Below, one piece after another: positions 1-6,933 of a stretch of 64,000 bases of DNA (position 1 is its first letter; every line of letters begins with the position of its first letter). The DNA is from Sphingosinicella humi (GTDB lineage Bacteria; Pseudomonadota; Alphaproteobacteria; Sphingomonadales; Sphingomonadaceae). The notes under the pieces were generated by a model that was given only the letters and a program-made list of their open reading frames with translations, did not search any database and had not been told where the DNA came from. The translations under genes and the position numbers were made by a program. The stretch covers positions 1,039,501 through 1,103,500 of the forward strand of contig NZ_QFFF01000001.1 in assembly GCF_003129465.1 (NCBI RefSeq), read 5' to 3'.

Positions 1-2416
1 TGATGGCGGTGTTCGTCGCCCGACGGTCGATCAGGTCGCAGAACGACGCGTCACCCCCGCCATAGCACTGGTCCAGGATGAACTGGCGCGGCGGCGATAC
101 GATCGCGTCCTTGATGCTGATGTTGTAATAGTCGGCCGTCAGCGTGAGGTTACGCAGCGCGTCGATCGAACGCGGATTGATCGCGACACCCACCGTGTAG
201 GAATCGGACTTCTCTTCGTTCAGATTCGGGTTGCCGCTGTTGAAGCCGCTGATCCCCTGGCGATCGGACTGGTTGAGGGTGAATTCCCCATTCTGCCGGA
301 TGTTGGCGAGTACGCCCGCATCCGCACGGCAGTTGTCGCCGATCACGCCGCCACCGGTGAGGCCGATGCCTGCGCAAGGATCGACGAGGCCGCTCGGGAA
401 GGTCTGCGACGGTCCGGTGAACAGCTCGCCCACGTTCGGTGCGCGCACCGAGCGGGCATAGCCGCCCCGGAACTTGATGTCGGGAATGGGAGACCATTCC
501 GCGCCGACGTTGTAGGTGTAGACCGTGCCGACCGTCGAATAATCGGAGAGACGGGCGGCCGCACGCAGAGCCAGCATGTCGAAGAAGGGCGTGTCGGCGA
601 GGATCGGAACGTTGATTTCGCCGTAGACTTCCTTGACGTCGAACGAACCGCTGGTGTCGGGAAGCGCGTTGCCGGCGTTGAGGCCCGCATTGGTGAGCGC
701 ATCCCAATTCTCCGAGCTGCTCTCCTTGCGATACTCGGTGCCGATAGCCACCCCGAGGTCGCCCGCCGGGAGGGTGAGCAGCGAACCCGACAGGTTGGCC
801 GAAACCACATGCTGCGAGATGCTGGTGTTGTACGATTGCTCCGCGGCGATGTAGCGGGCGGCCTCCGGCGAGATGGAGTTGAAGCCGAAGATGTTGACCG
901 GGACGCAGCCCTGGGCACGTGCTTCGGCACTCGCGCAGATCACGTCGGTGGTCGACCCGTTATTGTTGAGGTCGTCGATGTCCTGAACGGCGGCCAGCGC
1001 GTTGGCGAAGTTCAGCACGTTCGGCTGACCGTTCGACTGCTGGGATTCCGTCGTGCGGCCGTAGACGTAGCTGACGTCCCAACGGAAATCGTCGAAGATG
1101 CTGCCTTCGAAGCCGGTCGCGACCCGGTAGAAGTCACGGTTGGTGCTGCCGTTGCGGCTGCCCAGATCCGCGAGACGCTTCGAGAAGCTGATGTCACGCA
1201 GCCCGTCGCCGTCTTCATCGACCGCGGCCGCGGCGATTGCGGCCGGAACGAAGGGGTTCACCCGCACGACGCCGTCGACCAGCGTCTCGATCGGAACGAG
1301 ACCGCCAGAGCTCGAGAAGATGTCATCCGAACCCAACGGATAGGGCTCGATCTCGCGGGAGGAGTTGGTGTTTGCGTAAGTGCCTTCCGCGAAGAAGTTG
1401 ATGTCGTCAGTGACCTCGTAATTACCCCGAGCGGCGAAAAGATACCGCTCCACGGGAACCGCAATGGTGCGATAGAACTGACGATTGAAGCCGTCCGCGC
1501 CCACGCCATCCCCGTTCGGGCCGTTGGTAGAGAAGCCTTCCTTCAGATTGTTGTTGGCGTCGTAGGTGAAGCTACGGCCGTTAGCGACGAACCGACCTTG
1601 CGGCGCGAAGCTTGAGAAATAGGGCTCAACCGAGGTTCCGAAGTCGGCTGGATCACCGGTGAAATAGGCCCACTTGTCGGCGTCGTCGTAAACGGTGTTC
1701 TTGCGGTCGCGGGACAGCAGACCTTCCTGCTTCGTATAGCCCATATGGACCATGAGGTTGCCGCGATTGTCGGCGAAGTTGCCGCCATAGGTCAGATTGA
1801 CGCGGTAGTTCGCATCGTCGCCGCGCTCGGTGATGCCGTACTGCGCATCGGCGACGAGGCCTTCGAAATCGGTCTTGTAGACAAAGTTGACAACACCGGC
1901 GACGGCGTCCGAGCCGTAGAGCGACGAGGCACCGCCGGTCAGGATGTCGACGCGCTCGATGAACTGCGTCGGAATGACGTTGAGGTCGACGGTGGAGGAA
2001 CCCGGCAGGCCGGCGACGACGCGGCGGCCATTGATGAGGACCAGGGTGCGGTCCGAGCCGAGGTCGCGAAGGTCAACGGTGGCGGCACCCGTCCCGGAGG
2101 TGAGAAACGCCGAGTTGGTGCGGCTGAGCGCGGGTGTGCCGAACACCGGATTTTCGAGGAGCAGGTCCTGGATATTGGTGACGCCGGAGTTCTGGATGGC
2201 CTCCTGGCTCACCACCTGGATCGGCGAAACGGAGTCGATCTCCGGCCGGGCGATGCGCGAGCCGGTGACGACGATCGCATTGCCGCTGTCCGCGGCGACG
2301 GCGGATTCCTCGGAGGGAGCGACGGCCGCGTCCTGGGCGAACGCCGGAGCGGCGCCGCCGGCGATGCCGATCAGCAGTGTCGAGGCCATTAGGCGCTGAC
2401 GAAGACGATTATCCAT
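1..2416 (-). CDS. TonB-dependent receptor, C-terminus beyond window
   Basis: Outer-membrane TonB-dependent receptor that would import a bulky substrate using the proton motive force; the substrate is unknown. Translation from the ATG at 2416 gives a signal peptide starting MDNRLRQRLMAS and ending near AFAQD. A plug domain follows with the typical sphingomonad stretches IVVTGSRIARPEI, LVLINGRRV and DILTGGASSLYGSDAVAGVV, then beta-barrel segments including FRGGYARSVRAPNVGELF. About 805 codons are visible and the frame is open to the window edge, so the C-terminal barrel is missing. An ACAGGAG ribosome-binding site lies 11 nt before the ATG. It follows the RiPP-like operon on the same strand across a 440-bp gap and resembles the receptor at 6934-10128. 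Family assignment is firm; a link to the peptide operon is inference from position. Confidence 0.93.
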   Translation of the reverse strand, partial: MDNRLRQRLMASTLLIGIAGGAAPAFAQDAAVAPSEESAVAADSGNAIVVTGSRIARPEIDSVSPIQVVSQEAIQNSGVTNIQDLLLENPVFGTPALSRTNSAFLTSGTGAATVDLRDLGSDRTLVLINGRRVVAGLPGSSTVDLNVIPTQFIERVDILTGGASSLYGSDAVAGVVNFVYKTDFEGLVADAQYGITERGDDANYRVNLTYGGNFADNRGNLMVHMGYTKQEGLLSRDRKNTVYDDADKWAYFTGDPADFGTSVEPYFSSFAPQGRFVANGRSFTYDANNNLKEGFSTNGPNGDGVGADGFNRQFYRTIAVPVERYLFAARGNYEVTDDINFFAEGTYANTNSSREIEPYPLGSDDIFSSSGGLVPIETLVDGVVRVNPFVPAAIAAAAVDEDGDGLRDISFSKRLADLGSRNGSTNRDFYRVATGFEGSIFDDFRWDVSYVYGRTTESQQSNGQPNVLNFANALAAVQDIDDLNNNGSTTDVICASAEARAQGCVPVNIFGFNSISPEAARYIAAEQSYNTSISQHVVSANLSGSLLTLPAGDLGVAIGTEYRKESSSENWDALTNAGLNAGNALPDTSGSFDVKEVYGEINVPILADTPFFDMLALRAAARLSDYSTVGTVYTYNVGAEWSPIPDIKFRGGYARSVRAPNVGELFTGPSQTFPSGLVDPCAGIGLTGGGVIGDNCRADAGVLANIRQNGEFTLNQSDRQGISGFNSGNPNLNEEKSDSYTVGVAINPRSIDALRNLTLTADYYNISIKDAIVSPPRQFILDQCYGGGDASFCDLIDRRATNTAI

Positions 2417-2448
2417 TTACGCTAAAGCTCCTGTCAGGAAACAAAGGT

Positions 2449-2487
2449 GCACGCCCTCCCCGGGAGATGGGAGTAGGGAGGGCGTGC
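2449..2487 (-). promoter_or_regulatory. Leader stem-loop upstream of the first TonB receptor
   Basis: Two perfect 12-bp inverted arms (2449-2460 and 2476-2487) enclose a 15-nt loop, 32 bp upstream of the receptor ATG. No clean T-run follows on the minus strand (ACCTTTGTTT), so it could be a leader structure controlling the receptor, a weak terminator of the operon ending at 2857, or both. The remainder of the 440-bp gap (2417-2856) has an unusually AT-rich stretch around 2565-2720, which is the likely promoter region. I see no convincing gene in the gap. Confidence 0.55.
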
Positions 2488-2856
2488 GGGGGACGGGAGC
2501 CGGCTAGTCCGGGGAGGCGTTGAGGGGCAAGCGGCGGTTTCTACCGTATCGCGCCGCTGCGGAAATCTGTCGCTTTTCTGCAACAAATCAAGCAATTGCG
2601 GGAACGGACAGCTTGACAGCTAAGTTGCGAGAAACAACGCGTTTTTCTTTAGTACTGAAGTTTCCTGCTCGCTTTTATCATCCGGATCCAAAAGAATTTG
2701 TGGCTGGCAAATGGCAGCCTGTGAGCCAAATCGGTTCACTGCCTGGAAAACCGGTCATTCCTGCCTCGTGAGGTGGTCCGACGAATCGCGACCGAGCGGC
2801 AGCGGCCGACCAATTCAGACGGTAAAATGAAGGCGTTAGCTCGGACGCGTGCGCCG

Positions 2857-4365
2857 CTAGGGGCGGGGGCGAGCGACGTCGAAGGCGACGGTTAGCCGCT
2901 CGCCTTCCTCGAACGGCACGGTCCCGTGCCACATGGTCGATGGAAAGAGGACCAGTCGGCCGGCCTTTGGCTCCACTCTTTGGGTCGGCTCCAGATCGAG
3001 TCCCAGCTCAGACTGCACGCCGAACTGAAGCCACCCCGCCGGGGCGGGCCCGCGTTCCGCCTCGTCGGGCAATGCCACATAGAGCGCCGAGCTGATCCAG
3101 CCGGCGGGGTGGATATGGTTGGAGTGGCGGCCCTGCCGCACCAGGCGCACGGACCAGGACCCGGCGAAACGAACCGGACGATCGCGGGGAGCCCGGAGAA
3201 AGGGGTGGCTGGGATCGGGCGGCGGCAGGGCGGCGACGTAGCGCTCCACCGTCCGCGCGACTGCGGCGCGCAATGCCTGGAGTTCGGGTTCGATCCTTCG
3301 AAACAGGATGCCGTCCGTCTGCGATCCGCCCCGGACCGACTGCTCCAGCGGTTGATGCGTCGCATTGTGGAGCGATCGCAATACTTCGGCGAGGCGCGCC
3401 AGCCCCGGCCGAAGCTCGTCTATGTCGAACGCCTGGACAAGCCTCGGATCGCCCTCCAGCCACTGCCAGCGCGAATCGCCCGTCAATCGCCAGGCCAGCG
3501 ATATATAGGGCCACATGAGCTCGGCTTCGGCGTCGCCGATCCAGCGTTCGGCCTCTGCTGCGGCTTCGTCGGGCCGACCGGCCCGAAGCAGGTGACGGAC
3601 CAGGCGAACCGCGATCAGGATACGATCGACGGCAACAGCCGCGAACAGCCGATCCGCCTCCGCCATGTCGCCCAGCTCGTCGACGCAAATCGCTTCGTGG
3701 ACATCGAACATCGAACTCGGGCCCGCCGCCGCCCGGCCGCGCCTGATCGCATCCAGCGCCTTGTCGAATTGCTCGGCATGCAGCAGCTTCGAAATGAGCT
3801 CCCGCCATAGCCGCGTATCCTTCGGCGCGGTTTCGATCGCTCGCTCGTAGCCCCGCGTGAAGCCGTCACGGTCGCCGATCAGCCAGTAGAGCCGAGCCAG
3901 CAACGCCTGACCTGGCATCCATCCCGGATGGGCGGCAACTGCCGCCTCGACATCGGGAATGACCGCCTCGGGGCCGGCCTCGGCGAGAAGGGCGGCGGAA
4001 CGGCCCAGCAGGACGTCGCCTTTGGTCGGATCAAGGCGGAGCGCCCGGTCGAACAGCCGGGTCGCCGGCAGTCCTGCCTCGAGCGTGGCCTGGGCGAAAC
4101 CGTGGGCGATCAGCGCGTCGTTCGGGGCGAGCTCGGCGGCTCGTTGAAACGCCGCCACCGAGGGCGCCAGGCGATCGAGCGACCGATTGATGAGCGCGAT
4201 CACCTGCCACAAGCGCGCGTGGCGCGGAGACGCCCGCGCGGCGGCCTCGAGGCGGGGCAACACCGCCGCCTCCGTCCCCTCTTTCAAGGCCGCCAGGCCG
4301 AGATTGGCGGCCGCATCCGGCGCGAGCGTCGTTCCCGCGGGTCCTATGGTGACCGAGCCGATCAT
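2857..4365 (-). CDS. TPR protein with C-terminal 2OG-Fe(II) oxygenase domain
   Basis: Putative 2-oxoglutarate/Fe(II)-dependent oxygenase of 502 aa. Residues about 20-290 are alpha-helical repeats of TPR type (for example AAFQRAAELAPNDALIAHGF). The last 90 residues match the putative 2OG-Fe(II) oxygenase family (PF13759 type): iron ligand candidates His417 or His419 in SNHIHPAGW and His480 in MWHGTVPF, with a 2-oxoglutarate-binding Arg candidate at 490 in ERLTVAFDV. The ATG directly abuts the stop codon of the upstream beta-hydroxylase-type gene, so the two are translationally coupled. In this setting it probably hydroxylates a peptide or a partner protein recognised through the TPR part. The domain calls are sound; the substrate is inference. 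Confidence 0.85.
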   Translation of the reverse strand: MIGSVTIGPAGTTLAPDAAANLGLAALKEGTEAAVLPRLEAAARASPRHARLWQVIALINRSLDRLAPSVAAFQRAAELAPNDALIAHGFAQATLEAGLPATRLFDRALRLDPTKGDVLLGRSAALLAEAGPEAVIPDVEAAVAAHPGWMPGQALLARLYWLIGDRDGFTRGYERAIETAPKDTRLWRELISKLLHAEQFDKALDAIRRGRAAAGPSSMFDVHEAICVDELGDMAEADRLFAAVAVDRILIAVRLVRHLLRAGRPDEAAAEAERWIGDAEAELMWPYISLAWRLTGDSRWQWLEGDPRLVQAFDIDELRPGLARLAEVLRSLHNATHQPLEQSVRGGSQTDGILFRRIEPELQALRAAVARTVERYVAALPPPDPSHPFLRAPRDRPVRFAGSWSVRLVRQGRHSNHIHPAGWISSALYVALPDEAERGPAPAGWLQFGVQSELGLDLEPTQRVEPKAGRLVLFPSTMWHGTVPFEEGERLTVAFDVARPRP

Positions 4366-5526
4366 CTAGATCGACTTGCCCAGGCCGACGTCGCTGGCCG
4401 ACATCGCCGCGGCGACCGCTTCCTGCTCCGTCGGCGAGAGGCCCGGATGCCAACAGTCGACGATCAGGATGACGCGGAGCTTCTCGCCGTCGTTCGCGGC
4501 CTCATGCTCGATCGTATCGTCAAAGACCCAGGCTTCGCCTCGCTTCCATTTACGCGTCTCCGCCCCGACGCGAAACCAGCAGCCGTCGGGCACGATCAGC
4601 GGAAGGTGGCAGACAAGCCGGATATTGGCGACGCCCACATGGGGCGGGATGCGCGTACCGGGCGCGAGCAGGGAGAACATGGCATTGGGGGTGCGGTCGC
4701 GGATGCGCGGCTGCGGGATGGCGGCGATCGCTTCCATGGTGCGCGGGCAGTGGGCGGCGTTGGCCTCGATGCGATGGCCGTTCTGGAGAAGGTGGATCGC
4801 GGTCCAGTCGCGTGATTTGTTGAGGGCCTTCCATTGCCGAAGCGGCAGGTCCTCGGAATATTGGATGTAGGGCACGAGCTCCGCCCGCTCCGCATTCACG
4901 ACCGCCTCGAACTCTTGCGCGATCGCATCGGTCGCGGCTTCGAGCGTCTCGAGCCAGGAAAAATCCTCCCGATCGTGGAACTCGCGCTCGATGAGGCCCG
5001 GATAGTGGAAATGGGTCGGCTCTGAATGATAGGGCTTCGTCACCCGTGCGATGTTGGTGCCGAATCGGGCAATCCGCGCCGCCTCCGCCGGCGTAGCCCG
5101 CGACACTACATCAACCGTTGCGTCTGCCAGGCGTCTCTGGGTGTCAGAGATGAACAACGCATATTGCGCTTCGGCGTGCGCGACCATCGAGACCAGGTGC
5201 GGAGGGATCGGGTCCGGGCGCTGCGCCAGCGCCTCTCCATAGGCTTCCCGCGCCCGTTCGGCGGCTCCGGTCTTCTCCAGGAGGTTCGCCTTCAACAGCC
5301 TCGCAACGAAGTCGTAGGGATCCGCTCTGAGGGCTCCCGACACCGCCTCCAGCGCCGCGTCGACATCACCGGCGGCGCGGCACATGGCGGCGAGCTTCAT
5401 CCAGCCTTCGAGCCTGCCGGGCATTTCGGCGACTGCTCGCTGCAGTAATTGCCGCGCCGCGCCGAAATCCTGGCGCGCGGCTGCGGCGTCGGCTTCGATC
5501 TCACTGTGTGGAATGTCGTGATTCAC
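4366..5526 (-). CDS. Aspartyl/asparaginyl beta-hydroxylase family protein
   Basis: Fe(II)/2-oxoglutarate enzyme of the aspartyl/asparaginyl beta-hydroxylase family (PF05118 type), 386 aa from the chosen start. Residues about 5-110 form TPR-like helical repeats (GAARQLLQRAVAEMPGRLEG, DVDAALEAVSGALRADP). The catalytic part is C-terminal: His296 in PPHVGVANIRL and His341 in FDDTIEHEAAN are the expected iron ligands, and Arg351 may bind 2-oxoglutarate. I chose the GTG at 5526 because it sits 26 nt after the previous stop, has a GGGG just before it, and gives an N-terminus (MNHDIPHSEIEADAAAARQ) that leads straight into the repeats. A longer GTG start at 5616 would overlap the ATP-grasp frame. It lies in the putative graspetide operon and may beta-hydroxylate Asp or Asn of the precursor. 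Confidence 0.85.
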   Translation of the reverse strand: MNHDIPHSEIEADAAAARQDFGAARQLLQRAVAEMPGRLEGWMKLAAMCRAAGDVDAALEAVSGALRADPYDFVARLLKANLLEKTGAAERAREAYGEALAQRPDPIPPHLVSMVAHAEAQYALFISDTQRRLADATVDVVSRATPAEAARIARFGTNIARVTKPYHSEPTHFHYPGLIEREFHDREDFSWLETLEAATDAIAQEFEAVVNAERAELVPYIQYSEDLPLRQWKALNKSRDWTAIHLLQNGHRIEANAAHCPRTMEAIAAIPQPRIRDRTPNAMFSLLAPGTRIPPHVGVANIRLVCHLPLIVPDGCWFRVGAETRKWKRGEAWVFDDTIEHEAANDGEKLRVILIVDCWHPGLSPTEQEAVAAAMSASDVGLGKSI

Positions 5527-5552
5527 GATCCCCTGATCGCCCAAAAGGTGAC

Positions 5553-6564
5553 CTAGGGGCAACTGCTCTCTTGCGCCTCCCATTCGGAGAAAGCGAAGCG
5601 CTCTCGCCCATCCCACCGGAAGCCATCGGAGGGATCCTCCATGAAGGAGACGAGCCGGTCGAGCATGCGGATATCGGGGTTGACCTCCTCAAGCCACAGA
5701 AACTGGCCCTGCTCGTTGATCTCAAAGAAGATGTGGTTCCCGTCCTTGTCCACGGCCAGGTCGAACGATCCGTGGAGGAGACCTGCACGCTTCCTGAAAA
5801 GCTGAAGACTCGAACGGATGGCGGGCTCCAGCGGGACCTCCCGAACGGCCAGATTGGCCGGATCGATCGTGCGGAAATCAGTTTTCGAAGCTTGATGACC
5901 TTGGCTTTCAAGGCGCCCGCAAACAAGCTCGTCGCCGAAGAAGGTTATCCTGAGCTCAAAGAGCTTTTCGACCTTTTCTTGATATATCATCGGGCACGCT
6001 GACAATGCAGCGTCCGATTGAAGGTCAGCCAGGGTGACGTCCCGCGTCGCCATGGCACGGACGTTGTCATCGAGGCTCCAGAACATCGGCGTGATGGGTT
6101 TCACGACCGCGCTGACGCATGTCGCGACAAAGTCCCGCACGGTAGCGGGATCGTTGGACATCAGTGTCCTGGGTATCCTCAATCCGACGCTCTCTTTGCC
6201 GTGCTCTCGGATTGACCCAGGTCTGGCCGGCATTTTCGAGAGCTCTCATGTTGTCGAGGTGCAGGCGCCCGACGGTCCGAGCCACCTGAACCTCAGGGGC
6301 AGCCAAGCTGGGCATATGGCCGACCGGCCGCGCCCGCCGATTCCAGACTGTATCGAAGTCGTGGTGGCAGACAAGATCCGCCAGACCCGGCAGTTCTGAC
6401 GATGTCCGCACAACGCCGTGCTTATCGACGGCACAGGAATTGCGCCATTCGATCGGGAAAGCCGAGTAGTCCAGCACCACGCAACGCCGGCCTAGGCCGG
6501 CCAGGGCCCAATGGAGGCCCGCCACGTGCGGGTCTTGATGGCTGCCAAAGATGAGGATGGACAT
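5553..6564 (-). pseudogene. MvdC/MvdD-type ATP-grasp peptide ligase, frameshifted
   Basis: ATP-grasp enzyme of the type that forms omega-ester or omega-amide links in RiPP precursors. The N-terminal half reads from the ATG at 6564 (MSILIFGSHQDPHVAGLHWA ... DTVWNRR ... QTWVNP) and that frame stops at 6067. The C-terminal half reads in the +1 frame, open to a stop at 5553, and carries GLRIPRTLMSNDP, LHGSFDLAVDKDG and FFEINEQGQFLWLEEVNPDI, the ATP/Mg-binding end of the family. The switch must lie near 6180-6215, where only about 22 nt separate WVNP from GLRIP; family members have roughly 20 residues there, including an ATP-contacting Lys. An out-of-frame deletion is therefore likely. Two short GAGAGC direct repeats flank the junction. 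Alternatives are programmed frameshifting or a sequencing error. Confidence 0.8.
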
Positions 6565-6576
6565 ACGGAAATGGAA

Positions 6577-6603
6577 AGAGCCCCGCCGGTTTGGCGGAGC
6601 TCT
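6577..6603 (-). terminator. Attenuator-like hairpin between precursor and ATP-grasp gene
   Basis: Arms AGAGC-C-CCGCC (6577-6587) and GGCGG-A-GCTCT (6593-6603) pair with one internal mismatch around a GGTTT loop. On the minus strand the hairpin is followed by TTTCC, a weak T-run. It lies in the 57-bp gap after the precursor stop. This fits a partial terminator giving more precursor than enzyme transcript, as is common in RiPP operons; that role is inferred. Confidence 0.6.
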
Positions 6604-6621
6604 CCCTTACGCCAACGTCGC

Positions 6622-6780
6622 TTAGACGTGGGCGTCGCCCTCTTCGAAGGGTCCCACAGGCATGGTCCAGGTCCGCGACCGGCCGTGGTTCGAGCCAAGG
6701 TCGACCTGTTCCTTCTCGTAGGACATGTCCCACGCGAGCAGATGGCTTTGTTCACTTTTGTTAGCAGGCTGTTTGGTCAT
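6622..6780 (-). CDS. Putative graspetide (ATP-grasp RiPP) precursor peptide
   Basis: A 52-aa peptide beginning MTKQPANKSEQSHLLAWDMS and ending RTWTMPVGPFEEGDAHV. The ATG at 6780 has a strong GAGGGAG ribosome-binding site 7 nt upstream, so this internal start is preferred over the longer open frame reaching 6864. It lies just before the ATP-grasp ligase gene and behind its own terminator-insulated leader. The tail has Thr38 and Thr40 (counting my start as 1; Thr-Trp-Thr at 38-40) followed by Glu46, Glu47 and Asp49. This is the hydroxyl-donor then acid-acceptor layout of omega-ester peptides. The N-terminal part, with an acidic/helical DMSYEKEQVDLG segment, would be the leader. I recognise no named family. 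The call rests on context, length and the core pattern. Confidence 0.7.
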   Translation of the reverse strand: MTKQPANKSEQSHLLAWDMSYEKEQVDLGSNHGRSRTWTMPVGPFEEGDAHV

Positions 6781-6841
6781 CCTATGACTCCCTCTTGTTG
6801 GAATGTCGGACGGTAGCGGCGAGGCGAAGTTGCCCGAAGCC

Positions 6842-6859
6842 GGACCTGGTCCGTAACGG
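6842..6859. promoter_or_regulatory. Overlapping palindromes in the precursor leader
   Basis: GGACCTGGTCC (6842-6852) and CCGTAACGG (6851-6859) are each perfect inverted repeats around one central base and they overlap. They lie 62-79 bp upstream of the precursor ATG, between the terminator of the upstream receptor and the start, in the only space available for a promoter (6781-6875). A repressor or activator site is plausible, but no regulator gene is nearby. Confidence 0.35.
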
Positions 6860-6875
6860 ATCAATCAAACGGCCC

Positions 6876-6907
6876 AAAAAAAATGGCGGGCCCCGAAGGA
6901 CCCGCCA
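6876..6907 (-). terminator. Rho-independent terminator of the second TonB receptor
   Basis: A 10-bp stem (6884-6893 with 6898-6907, one G-T wobble) closes a TTCG tetraloop on the minus strand and is followed by eight T residues (complement of 6876-6883). It starts 27 bp after the receptor stop and separates the receptor transcript from the precursor operon. Confidence 0.9.
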
Positions 6908-6933
6908 CCAAGTTTCTGCGTGTCGCGATCGAC

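Noticed and set aside
2520-2771. 83-codon open frame in the AT-rich gap before the first receptor
   Set aside because: No ribosome site, no family motifs, and it covers the probable promoter region on the opposite strand.
6170-6240. Programmed ribosomal frameshift joining the two ATP-grasp halves
   Set aside because: No clear slippery heptamer or stop codon with a stimulator is visible at the junction, and the linker is too short, so a deletion is more likely.
6067-6564. N-terminal ATP-grasp frame as an independent 165-aa protein
   Set aside because: Its last 40 residues are out-of-frame translation of the ligase linker; the conserved protein continues in the +1 frame.
6622-6780. Lasso peptide or thioether RiPP precursor
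   Set aside because: No lasso cyclase, B1/B2 leader proteins or isopeptidase are present, and the ORF has no Cys. The ATP-grasp gene points to omega-ester chemistry.
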